From assembly GCF_000502955.1 (NCBI RefSeq), contig NZ_AYWO01000016.1, forward strand, positions 27,715 to 84,922: a stretch of 57,208 nt of DNA, in the 5' to 3' direction. The position numbers and the translations under genes were made by a program. Each line of letters opens with the position of its first letter. Within the stretch, counting starts at the first letter, position 1. The notes beneath the pieces were generated by a model. The model was not told the origin of the DNA. It saw only the letters and a list, made by a program, of their open reading frames with translations, and did no database searches. The DNA comes from Mesorhizobium sp. LNHC252B00. Lineage in GTDB: Bacteria > Pseudomonadota > Alphaproteobacteria > Rhizobiales > Rhizobiaceae. Shown one piece after another: positions 26,242 to 35,404 of the stretch.

Positions 26242-27171
26242 ATGTTCAGGCTCGCGCATATTTCCGATGTCCATCTGGGGCCGCTCCCCGATGTATCCTA
26301 TCGCGATCTCGCGTCCAAGCGCGTGCTTGGCTATGTCAACTGGCAGCGCAACCGCCGCCGCCACATGCATGACGCCGTCATCGACACGATCGTCGCCGAC
26401 ATCAAGGCGAACACGCCTGACCACCTCGCCGTCACTGGCGACCTGGTCAATCTGGCGCTCGACGGCGAAATCGAGATGGCCAGGCATTGGCTGGAGACGC
26501 TGGGGCCGCCGCATGACGTTTCGGTCGTTCCGGGTAACCACGACGCCTATGTACCGGGCGCCTTCGACAAGGTCTGCCGATCCTGGGCGGCGTGGATGAG
26601 TGGCGACGGCATCAACACGCCCGTCGACCGCAACGCGTTTCCCTATCTGCGGGTGCGCGGCGACGTCGCGCTGATCGGCGTCTCGACGGCGCGCGCCACA
26701 GCACCCTTCATGGCCAACGGCTTCTTCATGGAAGGCCAGGCGGAGCGGCTCCGTAAGCTGCTTGATGCCACGGGCCGACAGGGGCTGTTTCGCGCCATCA
26801 TGATCCACCATCCGCCGGTGCGTGGCGCGGTCCCGCAGCACAAGCGGCTGTTCGGCATCGCCCGCTTTCACAAGATCATTCGGCGCCATGGCGCCGAACT
26901 TGTCCTGCACGGCCATTCGCATCTGCCGTCGCTGTTCTTCATCGGCGGTCGAGGCGTCAGGATCCCGGCGGTCGGCGTTGCTGCCGCAGGCCAGGCACCG
27001 GGCGGCAAGCCCCCAGCGGCGCAGTACAATCTGTTCGACATCGACGGCGAAAAGGGCAATTGGCGGATCCGGCTGACGCGGCGCGGCCTGACCGGGCCGT
27101 CCATACCGCCATCCGATCTGCAGACGCTTGAGCTTGGCGCGGAGCCCGGAGCCGTTATGGCCGCAAGCTGA
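26242..27171 (+). CDS. Calcineurin-like metallophosphoesterase
   Basis: It has 309 residues from ATG 26242 with AAGGAGA before it. All five motifs are present: HISDVHLG (about residue 5), TGDLVNL, PGNHDAY, MIHHPP and HGHSHLPS, which build the two-metal site. Relatives include cyclic-nucleotide and other phosphodiesterases. The substrate is not evident. Its 3' end overlaps the convergent gene at 27155 by 17 bases. Confidence 0.92.
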   Translation: MFRLAHISDVHLGPLPDVSYRDLASKRVLGYVNWQRNRRRHMHDAVIDTIVADIKANTPDHLAVTGDLVNLALDGEIEMARHWLETLGPPHDVSVVPGNHDAYVPGAFDKVCRSWAAWMSGDGINTPVDRNAFPYLRVRGDVALIGVSTARATAPFMANGFFMEGQAERLRKLLDATGRQGLFRAIMIHHPPVRGAVPQHKRLFGIARFHKIIRRHGAELVLHGHSHLPSLFFIGGRGVRIPAVGVAAAGQAPGGKPPAAQYNLFDIDGEKGNWRIRLTRRGLTGPSIPPSDLQTLELGAEPGAVMAAS

Positions 27172-27772
27172 CAATCATGCCGACGAGACGGTCCCACAAC
27201 AAGACGACCGACACCACCAGGCCGACCAGGGCACCGGCGGCGATCAGGCCAAGCCCGGACAGAAAGGTCGCCCAGCCGTTGCCGCTCGTCGCTGCGCGCA
27301 GCGGCGGTTCGGCTTCCGCTACATCGGCCCGTTTCATGCCGGCGACAGCCGGCTCGACCCCGCCTTCCATCATCCTCTGACGCTCGACGATGCGCTCGGC
27401 GACATAGCGCGTCACGGAATCGGCAACCGCTTTCATCTCGGTCGATTCGGCAAGCACCATCCGGCCGATGCGGGTGTCCTTGAGGAAGCGATAGGTGCGG
27501 CGGTCGCGTCCCATGGCAACATGGCTGACGGCGTCGATCCACAGGCGCGGCTGCAAGCCGGACGAGACGACAAAGTCGAAATTGTCCATGTCGGCCGGAA
27601 CATCGGCAAAAACCGGCGCCAGCTCGGCGGCAAGCAGATCAAGGCGCATGCGATGCGCCTCGCGCATATCGACTACGACGTCATCGCGGTCGGCGAAGGC
27701 ATTTTTCACATCGCGGATGGCATCGGATAGTTTATTCGACTGATCGATGGTCTTCTCGCCTGCTTCCTTCAT
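27155..27772 (-). CDS. Unrecognised rhizobial membrane protein
   Basis: It has 205 residues from ATG 27772 and no recognised family. Residues 1-140 are soluble and include a Phe-Asp-rich FDFVVSSGLQPRLWIDAVSHVA. The C-terminal 35 residues form one membrane helix (WATFLSGLGLIAAGALVGLV). An upstream alternative start adds 26 residues but has no better ribosome site. It is probably an inner-membrane protein with a cytoplasmic domain. Confidence 0.7.
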   Translation of the reverse strand: MKEAGEKTIDQSNKLSDAIRDVKNAFADRDDVVVDMREAHRMRLDLLAAELAPVFADVPADMDNFDFVVSSGLQPRLWIDAVSHVAMGRDRRTYRFLKDTRIGRMVLAESTEMKAVADSVTRYVAERIVERQRMMEGGVEPAVAGMKRADVAEAEPPLRAATSGNGWATFLSGLGLIAAGALVGLVVSVVLLWDRLVGMIVSLRP

Positions 27773-27886
27773 CGGCGTTTGCCTCGCGGGTTTGGTTAAC
27801 ACGGGGTTAACACAGCCGCCGGCAAAATGCACTGGCGAGATGGACGGCATTGAGGCGCGGACGAAGCCTATCGTGCGCGAAAAGGA

Positions 27887-28690
27887 TCAGCTGGCCGCTG
27901 CGGCGAATTTCTGGCGACGCGACGCGGCGCGACGGTTGGTGTTGCGGCGAATAATCTCGGCGACGAGGTCGGGGGCTTCTTCGGCCAGCATATGGCCGGC
28001 CTCCAGCACATGGTGCACATGAAAATGCGCCGGCAGATCATCCGCCTGGGCAAAGGGCAGCACCGCGTCGTCCGTTCCCCAAGCTACCATCACCGGCATC
28101 TTCAGCCCGCCGAGGCGATCATGCGGGATAACGCCTTGGCGATCGTCCTTGGTCATGGCGGCTGCGATCTCGATGAGTTTTTCCAACTGGCCGGCTCGCC
28201 TACGCATTTCCCAGAGGGTGTCCACGATGTGATCGAGCGGCCGGGCTGATGGTCCCGACATGGCGACGAGGCAGGCCCGGATCTCGGACCGATCCGCTGC
28301 ACCGGCATAGCGACGCAACAATGGTCCGTTGATCTCCGGGCCAATGCCGCCCGGCGCCAGAAGCGTCAGCGAGGCGACTTTTTCGGGCTCGGCCTGCGCC
28401 ATCAGCGCTGCCACCGCACCGCCCATCGAATGGCCCACGAGATGAAAGCGCCTCAGGCGACGCTGCGAGAGATCGGCGAGCACGGCCCTTGCCGCCACCT
28501 TGGCCGGACCGGCCGACGGAAAATCGAGCGACAGCCCATGCCCCGGCAGATCATAGGCCAGCGTGCGGGTGGCAGGCATCAGGGAGGAAATCACCTCGCG
28601 CCAGACATCGTGGCAACCGCCGAAACCATGCAGCAGGACAATGGCCTTCGAGCCAGCACCCTGTTCGGCGACAAAAAGCGATGCGGTCAT
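27887..28690 (-). CDS. Alpha/beta-hydrolase
   Basis: It has 267 residues from ATG 28690 (MTASLFVAEQGAGSKAIVLL). The oxyanion HGFGG motif (about residues 22-26), nucleophile elbow GHSMGG (about 87-92), catalytic Asp in WGTDDAVLP and His in EAGHMLAEE form a complete triad. It resembles acyltransferase-like and ester hydrolases, including E2-type partners in acetoin operons, but stands alone here. Substrate unknown. Confidence 0.85.
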   Translation of the reverse strand: MTASLFVAEQGAGSKAIVLLHGFGGCHDVWREVISSLMPATRTLAYDLPGHGLSLDFPSAGPAKVAARAVLADLSQRRLRRFHLVGHSMGGAVAALMAQAEPEKVASLTLLAPGGIGPEINGPLLRRYAGAADRSEIRACLVAMSGPSARPLDHIVDTLWEMRRRAGQLEKLIEIAAAMTKDDRQGVIPHDRLGGLKMPVMVAWGTDDAVLPFAQADDLPAHFHVHHVLEAGHMLAEEAPDLVAEIIRRNTNRRAASRRQKFAAAAS

Positions 28691-28888
28691 GAATGCTGAT
28701 TTTTTTGCTGTTATCAGGATGCGGAACACCAATTGTGACTGGATTGCTCCTAGTCAACACGAAGCCAGTAAAATTTTCGCGATTTGTACGGTCGCGGACA
28801 GACTTCGGCGACCAACCGCAGCGGCGTTTGGAGACAGGAAACCCACTATTAGGACGTGGCGCGGCCGGCCTGCGGATGTCGATTGGTG

Positions 28889-30637
28889 TCAGCTTGGGTT
28901 GCCAAGCCCGGCAGCGCGCAGCGCCTGGACCAGCCGGTCGGTCAGGTCAGCCGGATATTTCCGCTCGACGAAGGTCGCGCGCGGATCGGCGGCAAATTTT
29001 GGGAACTCGGTGGTCAGTTGATTCAGCAAAGTGCTCACTAGATGGTCCTGTCCGGCGGCCTTGGCGCCGATCAGCCGCGCCGCCAGATAGTGCGATTTCG
29101 TTGCCGTCGTTCTCAATGCCATGCTGGCCGCGATGGCTTTGTTCATGTCGCCGAGCATGAACTCGCCAACGAACACCCCGTAGTCCCACCATGTCGAGTG
29201 CCCGCTGAAGGTCTCTGCCGCATGGTCAAGGATCGGCGTTCCCTCCGCGTATCGGCCGGCGAAGATCAGTCCGTAGCCATACGCGGCGGCCATGCCGAGA
29301 TCATACGGATTGAGTTCATAGGCCTTGCGCATCCAGCGGATCGCTTCGTCCGTATTGCCGAGGCGCGAACTGACATAGCCGTAGGAGCGATGCGCATAGG
29401 GGCTGGTCGGTCCCATCTGCACGCCGCGATGGGCAAACTCCACCGCCTTCTCGATCGTCGCATTGGGCGGATAGGCATAGTGATCGGAGACCGCCTCGAG
29501 ATGAAGGGAGGCCAGTTCCGAATAGACGAGCGACGATTTCGTGCCGCCATTGGCCAGCTTCTCGAGGCAGCGATAGGCAGTCTCATGCGTCCTGGCGTTC
29601 TGGTCGAGATAATATTTGTCGTTGAGCAGCAAACATTGCGTCAGGCCATTTGGCGTACTGGTCTGCTCGATATAGTTGTAGATCGTGCCCGAGGCGGGAA
29701 GCGCTGAACTGAGCATGTCTGCGATACGGTCTTCGATCGCCGCAGGAGCGCTGTCGGCAGGCGTCAGATTGCGCGAAAGAAGCACTCGTCCGGACGCCAC
29801 GCTTTGCAGTTCGATTGTGATGTCACCGGTGCCGGCACCGGGCAGGATATCGAATATGAAGCTTGTGGCATCGTCGTCCGAATCGGCGACGGCATCGCGC
29901 CCGATGAAGTCGATCGTATCGAAGCCGCTCAGGCCCGCACGCAGCGATGCGGCGACACGGTTGGCGTACGCGCCTTCAGCCTTGAGGCCGATATAGACTT
30001 GCGGCAGGGCATCAGCCATTGCCGATGACGCGATGCTTCCGGTTGTGCCGGCGGTCTCGATCGTTGCCGACATGTCGCCGCCTGCCAGCAAGGCACTGCT
30101 GCCCTGACGAAGGATCAGTATGCCCAGCATGGCGATGACCAGGACCATCGCCATCCAGAAGAAGCGGAGATGGCGTACCACCAAGGGCGTGGGTGATGGC
30201 GTCTCGGTAGCCAGCAATGCCGCATCCGGCACGCTGGCGTCGTCGGGCCGATCGGCGGATGCAGCGCCGTCCTGCTTCAGATCCGGCAGCCTTATGGCGT
30301 TCAATTCATAGGCAGGAACATAGCCGCCGCGCGGAATGGCGATGCGGACAGGCTCGGCAACGCCCTCATTGGCAAAATAGTGCTGCAGAAGCTCGCGCAG
30401 TCTGCCTGCCTGCACCCGCACGACGGCATCGGTGGACGGATCGAAATCGCCATCCTTGCCGAAAACATCCATGGCGATGGAGAAGCCTTTGAGCCTGTCG
30501 GCTTCTCCGGCTTGTTCACGTTCGACAAGATAACGAAGCAGCTTGCGCGCACGTTCGGATCGTCCGAACGTTTGGCTGGCAAGCAGTCGCTCAAGTGTCT
30601 CGCGCACTGCGGGGGCGGCAGGCGTGGCATGCTGCAA
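28889..30637 (-). CDS. Membrane TPR protein with an N-terminal rhizobial regulatory domain
   Basis: It has 582 residues. Residues 1-110 carry the FGRSERARKLLRYLVEREQA, KGFSIAMDVFGKDGDFDPST and VRVQAGRLRELLQHYF block found at the front of many rhizobial TPR and adenylate-cyclase-like proteins. One membrane helix follows (WMAMVLVIAMLGILIL, about 140-160). The periplasmic part has about four TPR-like repeats (VKMGPTSPYAHRSYGYV, EAIRWMRKAYELNPYDLGM). It is probably a membrane signalling protein. The N-terminal block looks like a DNA-binding or regulatory module, but I cannot prove that. Confidence 0.75.
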   Translation of the reverse strand: MQHATPAAPAVRETLERLLASQTFGRSERARKLLRYLVEREQAGEADRLKGFSIAMDVFGKDGDFDPSTDAVVRVQAGRLRELLQHYFANEGVAEPVRIAIPRGGYVPAYELNAIRLPDLKQDGAASADRPDDASVPDAALLATETPSPTPLVVRHLRFFWMAMVLVIAMLGILILRQGSSALLAGGDMSATIETAGTTGSIASSAMADALPQVYIGLKAEGAYANRVAASLRAGLSGFDTIDFIGRDAVADSDDDATSFIFDILPGAGTGDITIELQSVASGRVLLSRNLTPADSAPAAIEDRIADMLSSALPASGTIYNYIEQTSTPNGLTQCLLLNDKYYLDQNARTHETAYRCLEKLANGGTKSSLVYSELASLHLEAVSDHYAYPPNATIEKAVEFAHRGVQMGPTSPYAHRSYGYVSSRLGNTDEAIRWMRKAYELNPYDLGMAAAYGYGLIFAGRYAEGTPILDHAAETFSGHSTWWDYGVFVGEFMLGDMNKAIAASMALRTTATKSHYLAARLIGAKAAGQDHLVSTLLNQLTTEFPKFAADPRATFVERKYPADLTDRLVQALRAAGLGNPS

Positions 30638-30819
30638 GTGTCGATCCTCTCGAAGTCGGCACAGGTTGAGGCGCGATCATATAGGTCCCGCACCGCCACA
30701 CAAGTATACAACCATTATGTGATCACGTACCCCACCGGATAATTGTTCGGTGGTTAATGTCCCGAAAGATCGGAACCGATCACCAGCTTGCGGCGGTCCC
30801 GATCTGCTCTGGTCGTGCG

Positions 30820-32574
30820 TCAGCCGGCTTTCTTGCCAATTATCCGGTTGGCGGCGGACATCACCGCTTCCAGCGAGGCGGCGACGATGTTGGTGTTGAT
30901 GCCAGCGCCGAACAGCTTACCGTCAGGATATTCCATCTCGACATAGGAAATGGCCGACGCGTTCGAACCGCGCTGCAACGAGTGCTCGGAATAGTCGAGC
31001 ACCGACATCTCGACGCCGAGATGGCGCGACAGCGCATCGACGAAGCCGTCGATCGGACCGGTGCCGGTGCCCGATATCGTCACTTCCTTGCCATTGTCGA
31101 GGATGACAGCCTCGACAACGCGCCGGCCCTTGATTTCGGTGCTGGGATAGGTGTGGTGATCGAGGAATTTCAACCGCGCGCCGGATTGATCGACATAGGT
31201 CTCGAGAAAGCGTTCGTAGATGCGCCTTACCGGCACTTCCTTGCCCTCGGCATCGGTGATCGCCTGGATTTCCTGGCTGAATTCGATCTGCAGATTGCGC
31301 GGCAGGTTGAGGCCGTAATCGGCCTGCAGCACATAGGCGATGCCGCCCTTGCCGGACTGCGAGTTGATGCGGATGATAGCTTCATAGCTGCGTCCGACAT
31401 CGGCCGGATCGATCGGCAGATAGGGCACTTCCCACAGGCTCGTGTTGGCCTTCTTCAACGCCTTCATGCCCTTGTTGATGGCATCCTGGTGCGACCCGGA
31501 AAAGGCGGTGTAGACGAGTTCCCCGACATAGGGATGGCGCTCGGGGATCTTCAACTGGTTCGAATATTCGTAGACATCCTTCATCCGGTTGATGTCGGAA
31601 CAGTCGATCCCCGGATCGACGCCTTGCGTGTACATGTTGAGCGCCAGCGTGACGATGTCGACATTGCCGGTGCGCTCGCCATTGCCGAACAGCGTCCCCT
31701 CGACGCGGTCGGCGCCGGCCATCAGGCCGAGTTCGGTGGTGGCGATGCCGGTGCCGCGGTCATTGTGCGGATGCAGCGAGACCAGCAGGTTCTCCCGGTT
31801 GTCGAGGTTGCGGCACATCCATTCGATGCGGTCGGCATAGATGTTGGGTGTCGACATCTCGACCGTCGACGGCAGGTTGACGATCAGCTTGTTATCCGGC
31901 GTCGGCCTGACGATCTCGGTGACGGCGTTGCAGATCTCCAGCGCCACTTCGAGTTCGGTGCCGGTAAAACTCTCCGGCGAATATTCGAAGCGAAACCCGC
32001 CGCCGGCCTTGGCCGCCATGTCGGTGATCATCTTGGCCGCATCGGTGGCGATGCGCTTGATGCCGCCGACGTCTTTTTCGAAGACGACGCGGCGCTGCAA
32101 TTCGCTGGTCGAATTGTAGAAATGCACGATCGGGTTGGTGGCGCCCTTCAGCGCCTCGAAGGTGCGGGTGATCAGTTCGGGCCGGCACTGCACCAGCACC
32201 TGCAGCGAGACGTCGGCGGGTACGTTGCCTTGCTCGATGCACCAGCGGGCGAAGTCGAAATCGGTCTGCGAGGCCGACGGGAAACCGATCTCGATCTCCT
32301 TGAAGCCCATGTCGAGCAGCAGGCCGAACATGCGCGCCTTGCGCTCGTGGCCCATGGGGTCGATCAGCGCCTGGTTGCCGTCGCGCAGGTCGACCGAACA
32401 CCAGATCGGCGCCTTGTCGATGACCTTCGAGGGCCAGGTGCGGTCGGTGAGGCCGACGGTCGGATATGGCTGGTATTTGCGGGCCGCGTCAGGCATGCCC
32501 CCGTTCTGGATGCTTCTTTCCACACCCTTGCCTGCTACCGCGGCGTCGGAGCGGACCTCTTCTCGTGCGTTCAT
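30820..32574 (-). CDS. leuA: 2-isopropylmalate synthase LeuA
   Basis: It has 584 residues from ATG 32574 with GGGAGAAA upstream. Signature SVDLRDGNQAL (about residue 60), the metal motif LHPHNDRGTG (about 270) and a C-terminal LeuA dimer domain with GTGPIDGFVDAL for Leu binding. It condenses acetyl-CoA and 2-oxoisovalerate in leucine synthesis and is probably inhibited by Leu. It matches the long LeuA type (PYPTVGLTDRTWP). A leader peptide with a run of leucines lies upstream. Confidence 0.97.
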   Translation of the reverse strand: MNAREEVRSDAAVAGKGVERSIQNGGMPDAARKYQPYPTVGLTDRTWPSKVIDKAPIWCSVDLRDGNQALIDPMGHERKARMFGLLLDMGFKEIEIGFPSASQTDFDFARWCIEQGNVPADVSLQVLVQCRPELITRTFEALKGATNPIVHFYNSTSELQRRVVFEKDVGGIKRIATDAAKMITDMAAKAGGGFRFEYSPESFTGTELEVALEICNAVTEIVRPTPDNKLIVNLPSTVEMSTPNIYADRIEWMCRNLDNRENLLVSLHPHNDRGTGIATTELGLMAGADRVEGTLFGNGERTGNVDIVTLALNMYTQGVDPGIDCSDINRMKDVYEYSNQLKIPERHPYVGELVYTAFSGSHQDAINKGMKALKKANTSLWEVPYLPIDPADVGRSYEAIIRINSQSGKGGIAYVLQADYGLNLPRNLQIEFSQEIQAITDAEGKEVPVRRIYERFLETYVDQSGARLKFLDHHTYPSTEIKGRRVVEAVILDNGKEVTISGTGTGPIDGFVDALSRHLGVEMSVLDYSEHSLQRGSNASAISYVEMEYPDGKLFGAGINTNIVAASLEAVMSAANRIIGKKAG

Positions 32575-32599
32575 TGTCGTTTCTCCCGGCGGCTCATGG

Positions 32600-32617
32600 A
32601 TCCACCCTCAGGTGGAT
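32600..32617 (-). promoter_or_regulatory. Hairpin before the leuA ribosome site
   Basis: Perfect 7-base arms ATCCACC / GGTGGAT with loop CTCA, 26 bases upstream of the leuA ATG. It could take part in translation or termination control with the hairpin at 32671. Confidence 0.45.
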
Positions 32618-32670
32618 TGATGGCGAGCGGCGCCTTTACCGGAATTTCGTTCGCTTGATGTGACTGCCAA

Positions 32671-32712
32671 GGAGCATGCGCTTGCGCGGCGGTTCGACCG
32701 CCGGGCGCTCCT
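32671..32712 (-). promoter_or_regulatory. Large hairpin right after the leader stop
   Basis: Outer arms GGAGC/GCTCC enclose an inner GGCGGT-TCG-ACCGCC stem. It begins one base after the leader peptide stop codon, as expected of an attenuator. No T-run follows, so Rho-type or translational control is possible. Confidence 0.5.
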
Positions 32713-32829
32713 TCAGCGAACCCGGCGATCGCCGATAAGGCCGAGAAGAAGCAGGGTCGACGCCAGCGCGCGCACGGCCTCGCCGGAAAAACCGGTCGGA
32801 CGGGAAGCGTTGATGGCGCGCGTGTTCAT
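32713..32829 (-). CDS. leuA leader peptide (Leu-rich)
   Basis: The 38-residue frame starts ATG 32829 (MNTRAINASRPT) and contains STLLLLGLIGDRR, six Leu in nine residues, before the stop at 32713. It directly precedes a hairpin and leuA, so it fits a ribosome-stalling leader that reports charged tRNA-Leu. The ribosome site is weak. It is too short for routine gene callers. Confidence 0.55.
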   Translation of the reverse strand: MNTRAINASRPTGFSGEAVRALASTLLLLGLIGDRRVR

Positions 32830-33211
32830 GGCTGATCTCATATAGGAGCAGCTTGTGGGAGGCAAGTGGGACTCAAGTTGACAAAAGACCTGACGACAGC
32901 CAGTTCGGCGGTGTCGGCAGCTTTTGTGCCGGTAGCAGGATAGGAATTTTTTCTTGATTTCGTGACCTCAGCTATGGTACATATTCGCCCATGGTGCTGA
33001 TTTGCGCCAGTGACCCGCCGCGCAGGCGGGTTTTTCGTTTCCGTCAGCCTACGCGCCGGCGAAGGCGCCGAAGGAACCCGTTAACCCGAGTTCGTTGCCC
33101 TGGCATGGCGGGGGGAATCTCTAACGCACGTGCTCTTCCCCAGGCGCGGCAAATGCGCCAGACTTGGGCGTCGACGGGGTTGCGATGTCCTGTCGCTGGG
33201 AGGGGTCATCC
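32830..33211. other. Intergenic region with a short terminated transcript candidate
   Basis: It lies between the divergent leuA leader and the ATP-grasp gene. Besides the terminator at 33014, it has TTGATT..TACATA-like promoter bases near 32955-32985 on the plus strand. I see no protein frame. Confidence 0.4.
33014..33035 (+). terminator. Intrinsic terminator
   Basis: CCCGCC-GCGCA-GGCGGG followed by TTTTT on the plus strand. It would end a short RNA made from about 32985, upstream of the ATP-grasp gene, or act as an attenuator for it. Confidence 0.75.
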
Positions 33212-34378
33212 ATGAATTTCGTGTTCTTCTCGCCGCATTTTCCCGCCAATGGCGCGGATTTCTGCGACCGTTTGAAGAAGGCTGGAGCAAGGGTGCTGGG
33301 CATCGGCGACGCACCCTATGAGGCACTCGACGCCAAGCTGAAGGCGGCGCTTTCGGAATATTACCGTGTCGCCGACATGGAAGACTACGATCCGGTGTTC
33401 CGGGCGATGGGCCATTTCATCCACAAATGGGGCCGCATCGACCGTTTCGAATCGCTCAACGAGCACTGGCTGGAGCTGGAAGCCAACATCCGCACCGACT
33501 TCAACATCTATGGCACCAAGCTCGATTTCGTGAAGAATCTGAAGCGCAAGAGCCGCATGCGTGCCTTCTTCCGCAAGAGCGGTGTCGACACGATAGCGCA
33601 GCGCAAATGCTCCGACCGCGCTGGGGCCATGACCTTCATCCGCCGCGTCGGCTATCCGGTGGTGGTCAAGCCGGACAGCGGCTCGGGCGCCTCGAACACC
33701 TTCAAGATCTCCAACGCCAGGGAGCTCGACCAGTTCTTCAGGGTCAAGCCCGAGGACGTGACGTTCGTCATGGAGCAGTTCATCGAGGGGCTGGTGGTGA
33801 CCTTCGACGGGCTGGTCAATCGCGACGGCGAGGTGGTGCTGGCGGCGAGCCATCGTTACGACCAGAGCGTCATGGAGGTGGTCAACAAGGATCGCCACAT
33901 GAGCTACGTTTGCTTTCCCAGGATCAGCCCGGCAGTCGAGGAGGCCGGCCGCAAGATCCTGAAAGCGTTCGACGTGCGCGAGCGCTTCTTTCACATCGAG
34001 TTGTTCGAGACCAAGGACGACCGGGTCATCGCGCTGGAGGTCAACATGCGCCCGCCCGGCGCCTGGATGACCGATGCCATCAACTACACCTTCGACATCG
34101 ACGTCTATGCGGCATGGGCCGAGATGGTGGTCAGGGATGCCGCCGGCGGGCCCTATGAGGGCAAGTATTTCACCGCCTACGCCAGCCGCAAGCGACGCCT
34201 CAGCTATTTGCACAGCCATGAGGACGTGTTAGCCGCCCATGGCGACAAGATCGTCCACCATCAGGCCATCGAAGAGGTTTTCAGCCGCGCCATGGGAAAT
34301 TACGCCTACCAGATGCGCTCGAAGGACGAAGCGGCGCTGCGCAAGGCGGTCGCCTACATCCACGCGGAAAAGGTGTGA
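33212..34378 (+). CDS. ATP-grasp ligase of unknown substrate
   Basis: It has 388 residues from ATG 33212 with GGGAGGGG before it. The ATP-grasp core is clear: VGYPVVVKPDSGSGA (about residues 145-160, the Lys and glycine loop), FVMEQFIEGLVVTFDGLV (about 190-205) and the metal-binding VIALEVNMRPPGAWM (about 280-295). It forms a carboxylate-amine or similar bond using ATP. It is followed 4 bases later by an esterase gene, and the two are probably translated together. The product is not known to me; a small peptide or acyl-amino acid is possible. Confidence 0.85.
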   Translation: MNFVFFSPHFPANGADFCDRLKKAGARVLGIGDAPYEALDAKLKAALSEYYRVADMEDYDPVFRAMGHFIHKWGRIDRFESLNEHWLELEANIRTDFNIYGTKLDFVKNLKRKSRMRAFFRKSGVDTIAQRKCSDRAGAMTFIRRVGYPVVVKPDSGSGASNTFKISNARELDQFFRVKPEDVTFVMEQFIEGLVVTFDGLVNRDGEVVLAASHRYDQSVMEVVNKDRHMSYVCFPRISPAVEEAGRKILKAFDVRERFFHIELFETKDDRVIALEVNMRPPGAWMTDAINYTFDIDVYAAWAEMVVRDAAGGPYEGKYFTAYASRKRRLSYLHSHEDVLAAHGDKIVHHQAIEEVFSRAMGNYAYQMRSKDEAALRKAVAYIHAEKV

Positions 34379-34382
34379 GGCG

Positions 34383-35159
34383 ATGGACATCTCCTATCAC
34401 AAGAGTTTCTCGGACAAGCTCGGCCGCGACATGGAATACAAGCGCTACGGCCACGCCGGCCGGCCGGTGGTGGTGTTTCCGACCTCGCAGGGGCGCTTCT
34501 ACCAGTTCGAGGATTCCGGCGGCGTAGGCGCACTGGCCGAATTCATCGACACCGGCCGCATCCAGCTGTTCACCGTCGACGGCGTCGATTCGGAATCCTT
34601 CTTCGACAATCATGCGGACGCCGCGCATCGTATCGCTCGCCACGAGGCCTATTTCCGCTATGTGCGCGAGGAGGCGCTGCCGGAATTCCTGTCGACAGCC
34701 GAGCAAGCCAATGGCGGGCGCAAGCTGAAGCCGCTGTTCTCGGGCTGCTCGATGGGCGGCTACCACTCGTCGAACTTCGTCTTCCGCTTTCCCGAGCTTG
34801 CCAGTGGCGTCATCGCGCTGTCGGGCGTCTATTCGGCCGGCGACTTTTTCGGCAAGGCGCTTGAAGGCGACATCTTCTACAATTCGCCGCTCGACTATCT
34901 GCCCGGCATCGTCGATCCCAAGCTGCTTGCTCGCCTGAAGGCGCTGCGGCTGATCTTCTGCTGCGGGCAGGGCGCGTGGGAGGAGCGGATGCTGGTCGAG
35001 ACGCGCCGGCTGGAACAGATCCTGCGTGACAAGTCCATTCCCGCCTGGGTCGACTATTGGGGTGGCGATGTCAGCCACGACTGGCCGTGGTGGCACAAGC
35101 AACTGGTCTATTTCTTCGGTCGCTGGCTGGATGAAGACCTGATGCACAGGCTGGATTGA
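34383..35159 (+). CDS. Esterase D-like hydrolase paired with ATP-grasp gene
   Basis: It has 258 residues from ATG 34383. The serine nucleophile is in LFSGCSMGGYHSSNFV (about residues 118-126), followed by ELASGVIALSGVY and a His-containing DVSHDWPWWHKQL. It resembles the putative esterase family (PF00756), with no signal peptide. It overlaps nothing but begins 4 bases after the ATP-grasp stop, so the pair likely act on one compound, the esterase releasing or trimming it. Confidence 0.85.
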   Translation: MDISYHKSFSDKLGRDMEYKRYGHAGRPVVVFPTSQGRFYQFEDSGGVGALAEFIDTGRIQLFTVDGVDSESFFDNHADAAHRIARHEAYFRYVREEALPEFLSTAEQANGGRKLKPLFSGCSMGGYHSSNFVFRFPELASGVIALSGVYSAGDFFGKALEGDIFYNSPLDYLPGIVDPKLLARLKALRLIFCCGQGAWEERMLVETRRLEQILRDKSIPAWVDYWGGDVSHDWPWWHKQLVYFFGRWLDEDLMHRLD

Positions 35160-35201
35160 GGTGCGTTGCTCGGCCTGACTCTGGACCCACCTCGCTGCGC
35201 A

Positions 35202-35221
35202 GTCGGATGAGCACATCCGAC
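35202..35221 (+). terminator. Hairpin after the esterase gene
   Basis: Perfect 8-base arms GTCGGATG / CATCCGAC with loop AGCA. No T-run follows. It may separate the ATP-grasp/esterase operon from the next gene. Confidence 0.45.
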
Positions 35222-35297
35222 CTGGCCGTGGCCGGTTCCGGATGCTTTGGCCAGGTTGCAGCGGCGGCAAGCGGCTCCTAGACGTTCCAGAAAAATA

Positions 35298-35312
35298 TGA
35301 CTCCTATAATCA
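35298..35312 (+). promoter_or_regulatory. Iron-responsive (IRO) box upstream of the SIP gene
   Basis: TGA-CTCCTATAA-TCA fits TGA-N9-TCA, the RirA iron-box consensus in Rhizobiales, and is extended by ATGA/TCAT. It is about 95 bases before the ATG at 35405. A second such box lies before the TonB receptor. Confidence 0.6.
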
Positions 35313-35404
35313 TGTTTTGGTGGAAATACCGGAGCGGCTGTGGCATGGCGGTTGCGGCGAGGCGCCGCGGTGTCTTGTCCCTATCGTTTCGAAGGACTTG
35401 GGTG

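Noticed and set aside
25643..26599. Plus frame of 318 codons opposite Nudix and phosphoesterase genes
   Set aside because: It overlaps coding sequence of both genes, with shadow composition.
30757..32658. Long plus-strand open frame of 633 codons opposite leuA
   Set aside because: It is a GC-rich shadow of leuA with no ribosome site and His/Asp/Arg-rich content. The minus strand has full LeuA motifs.
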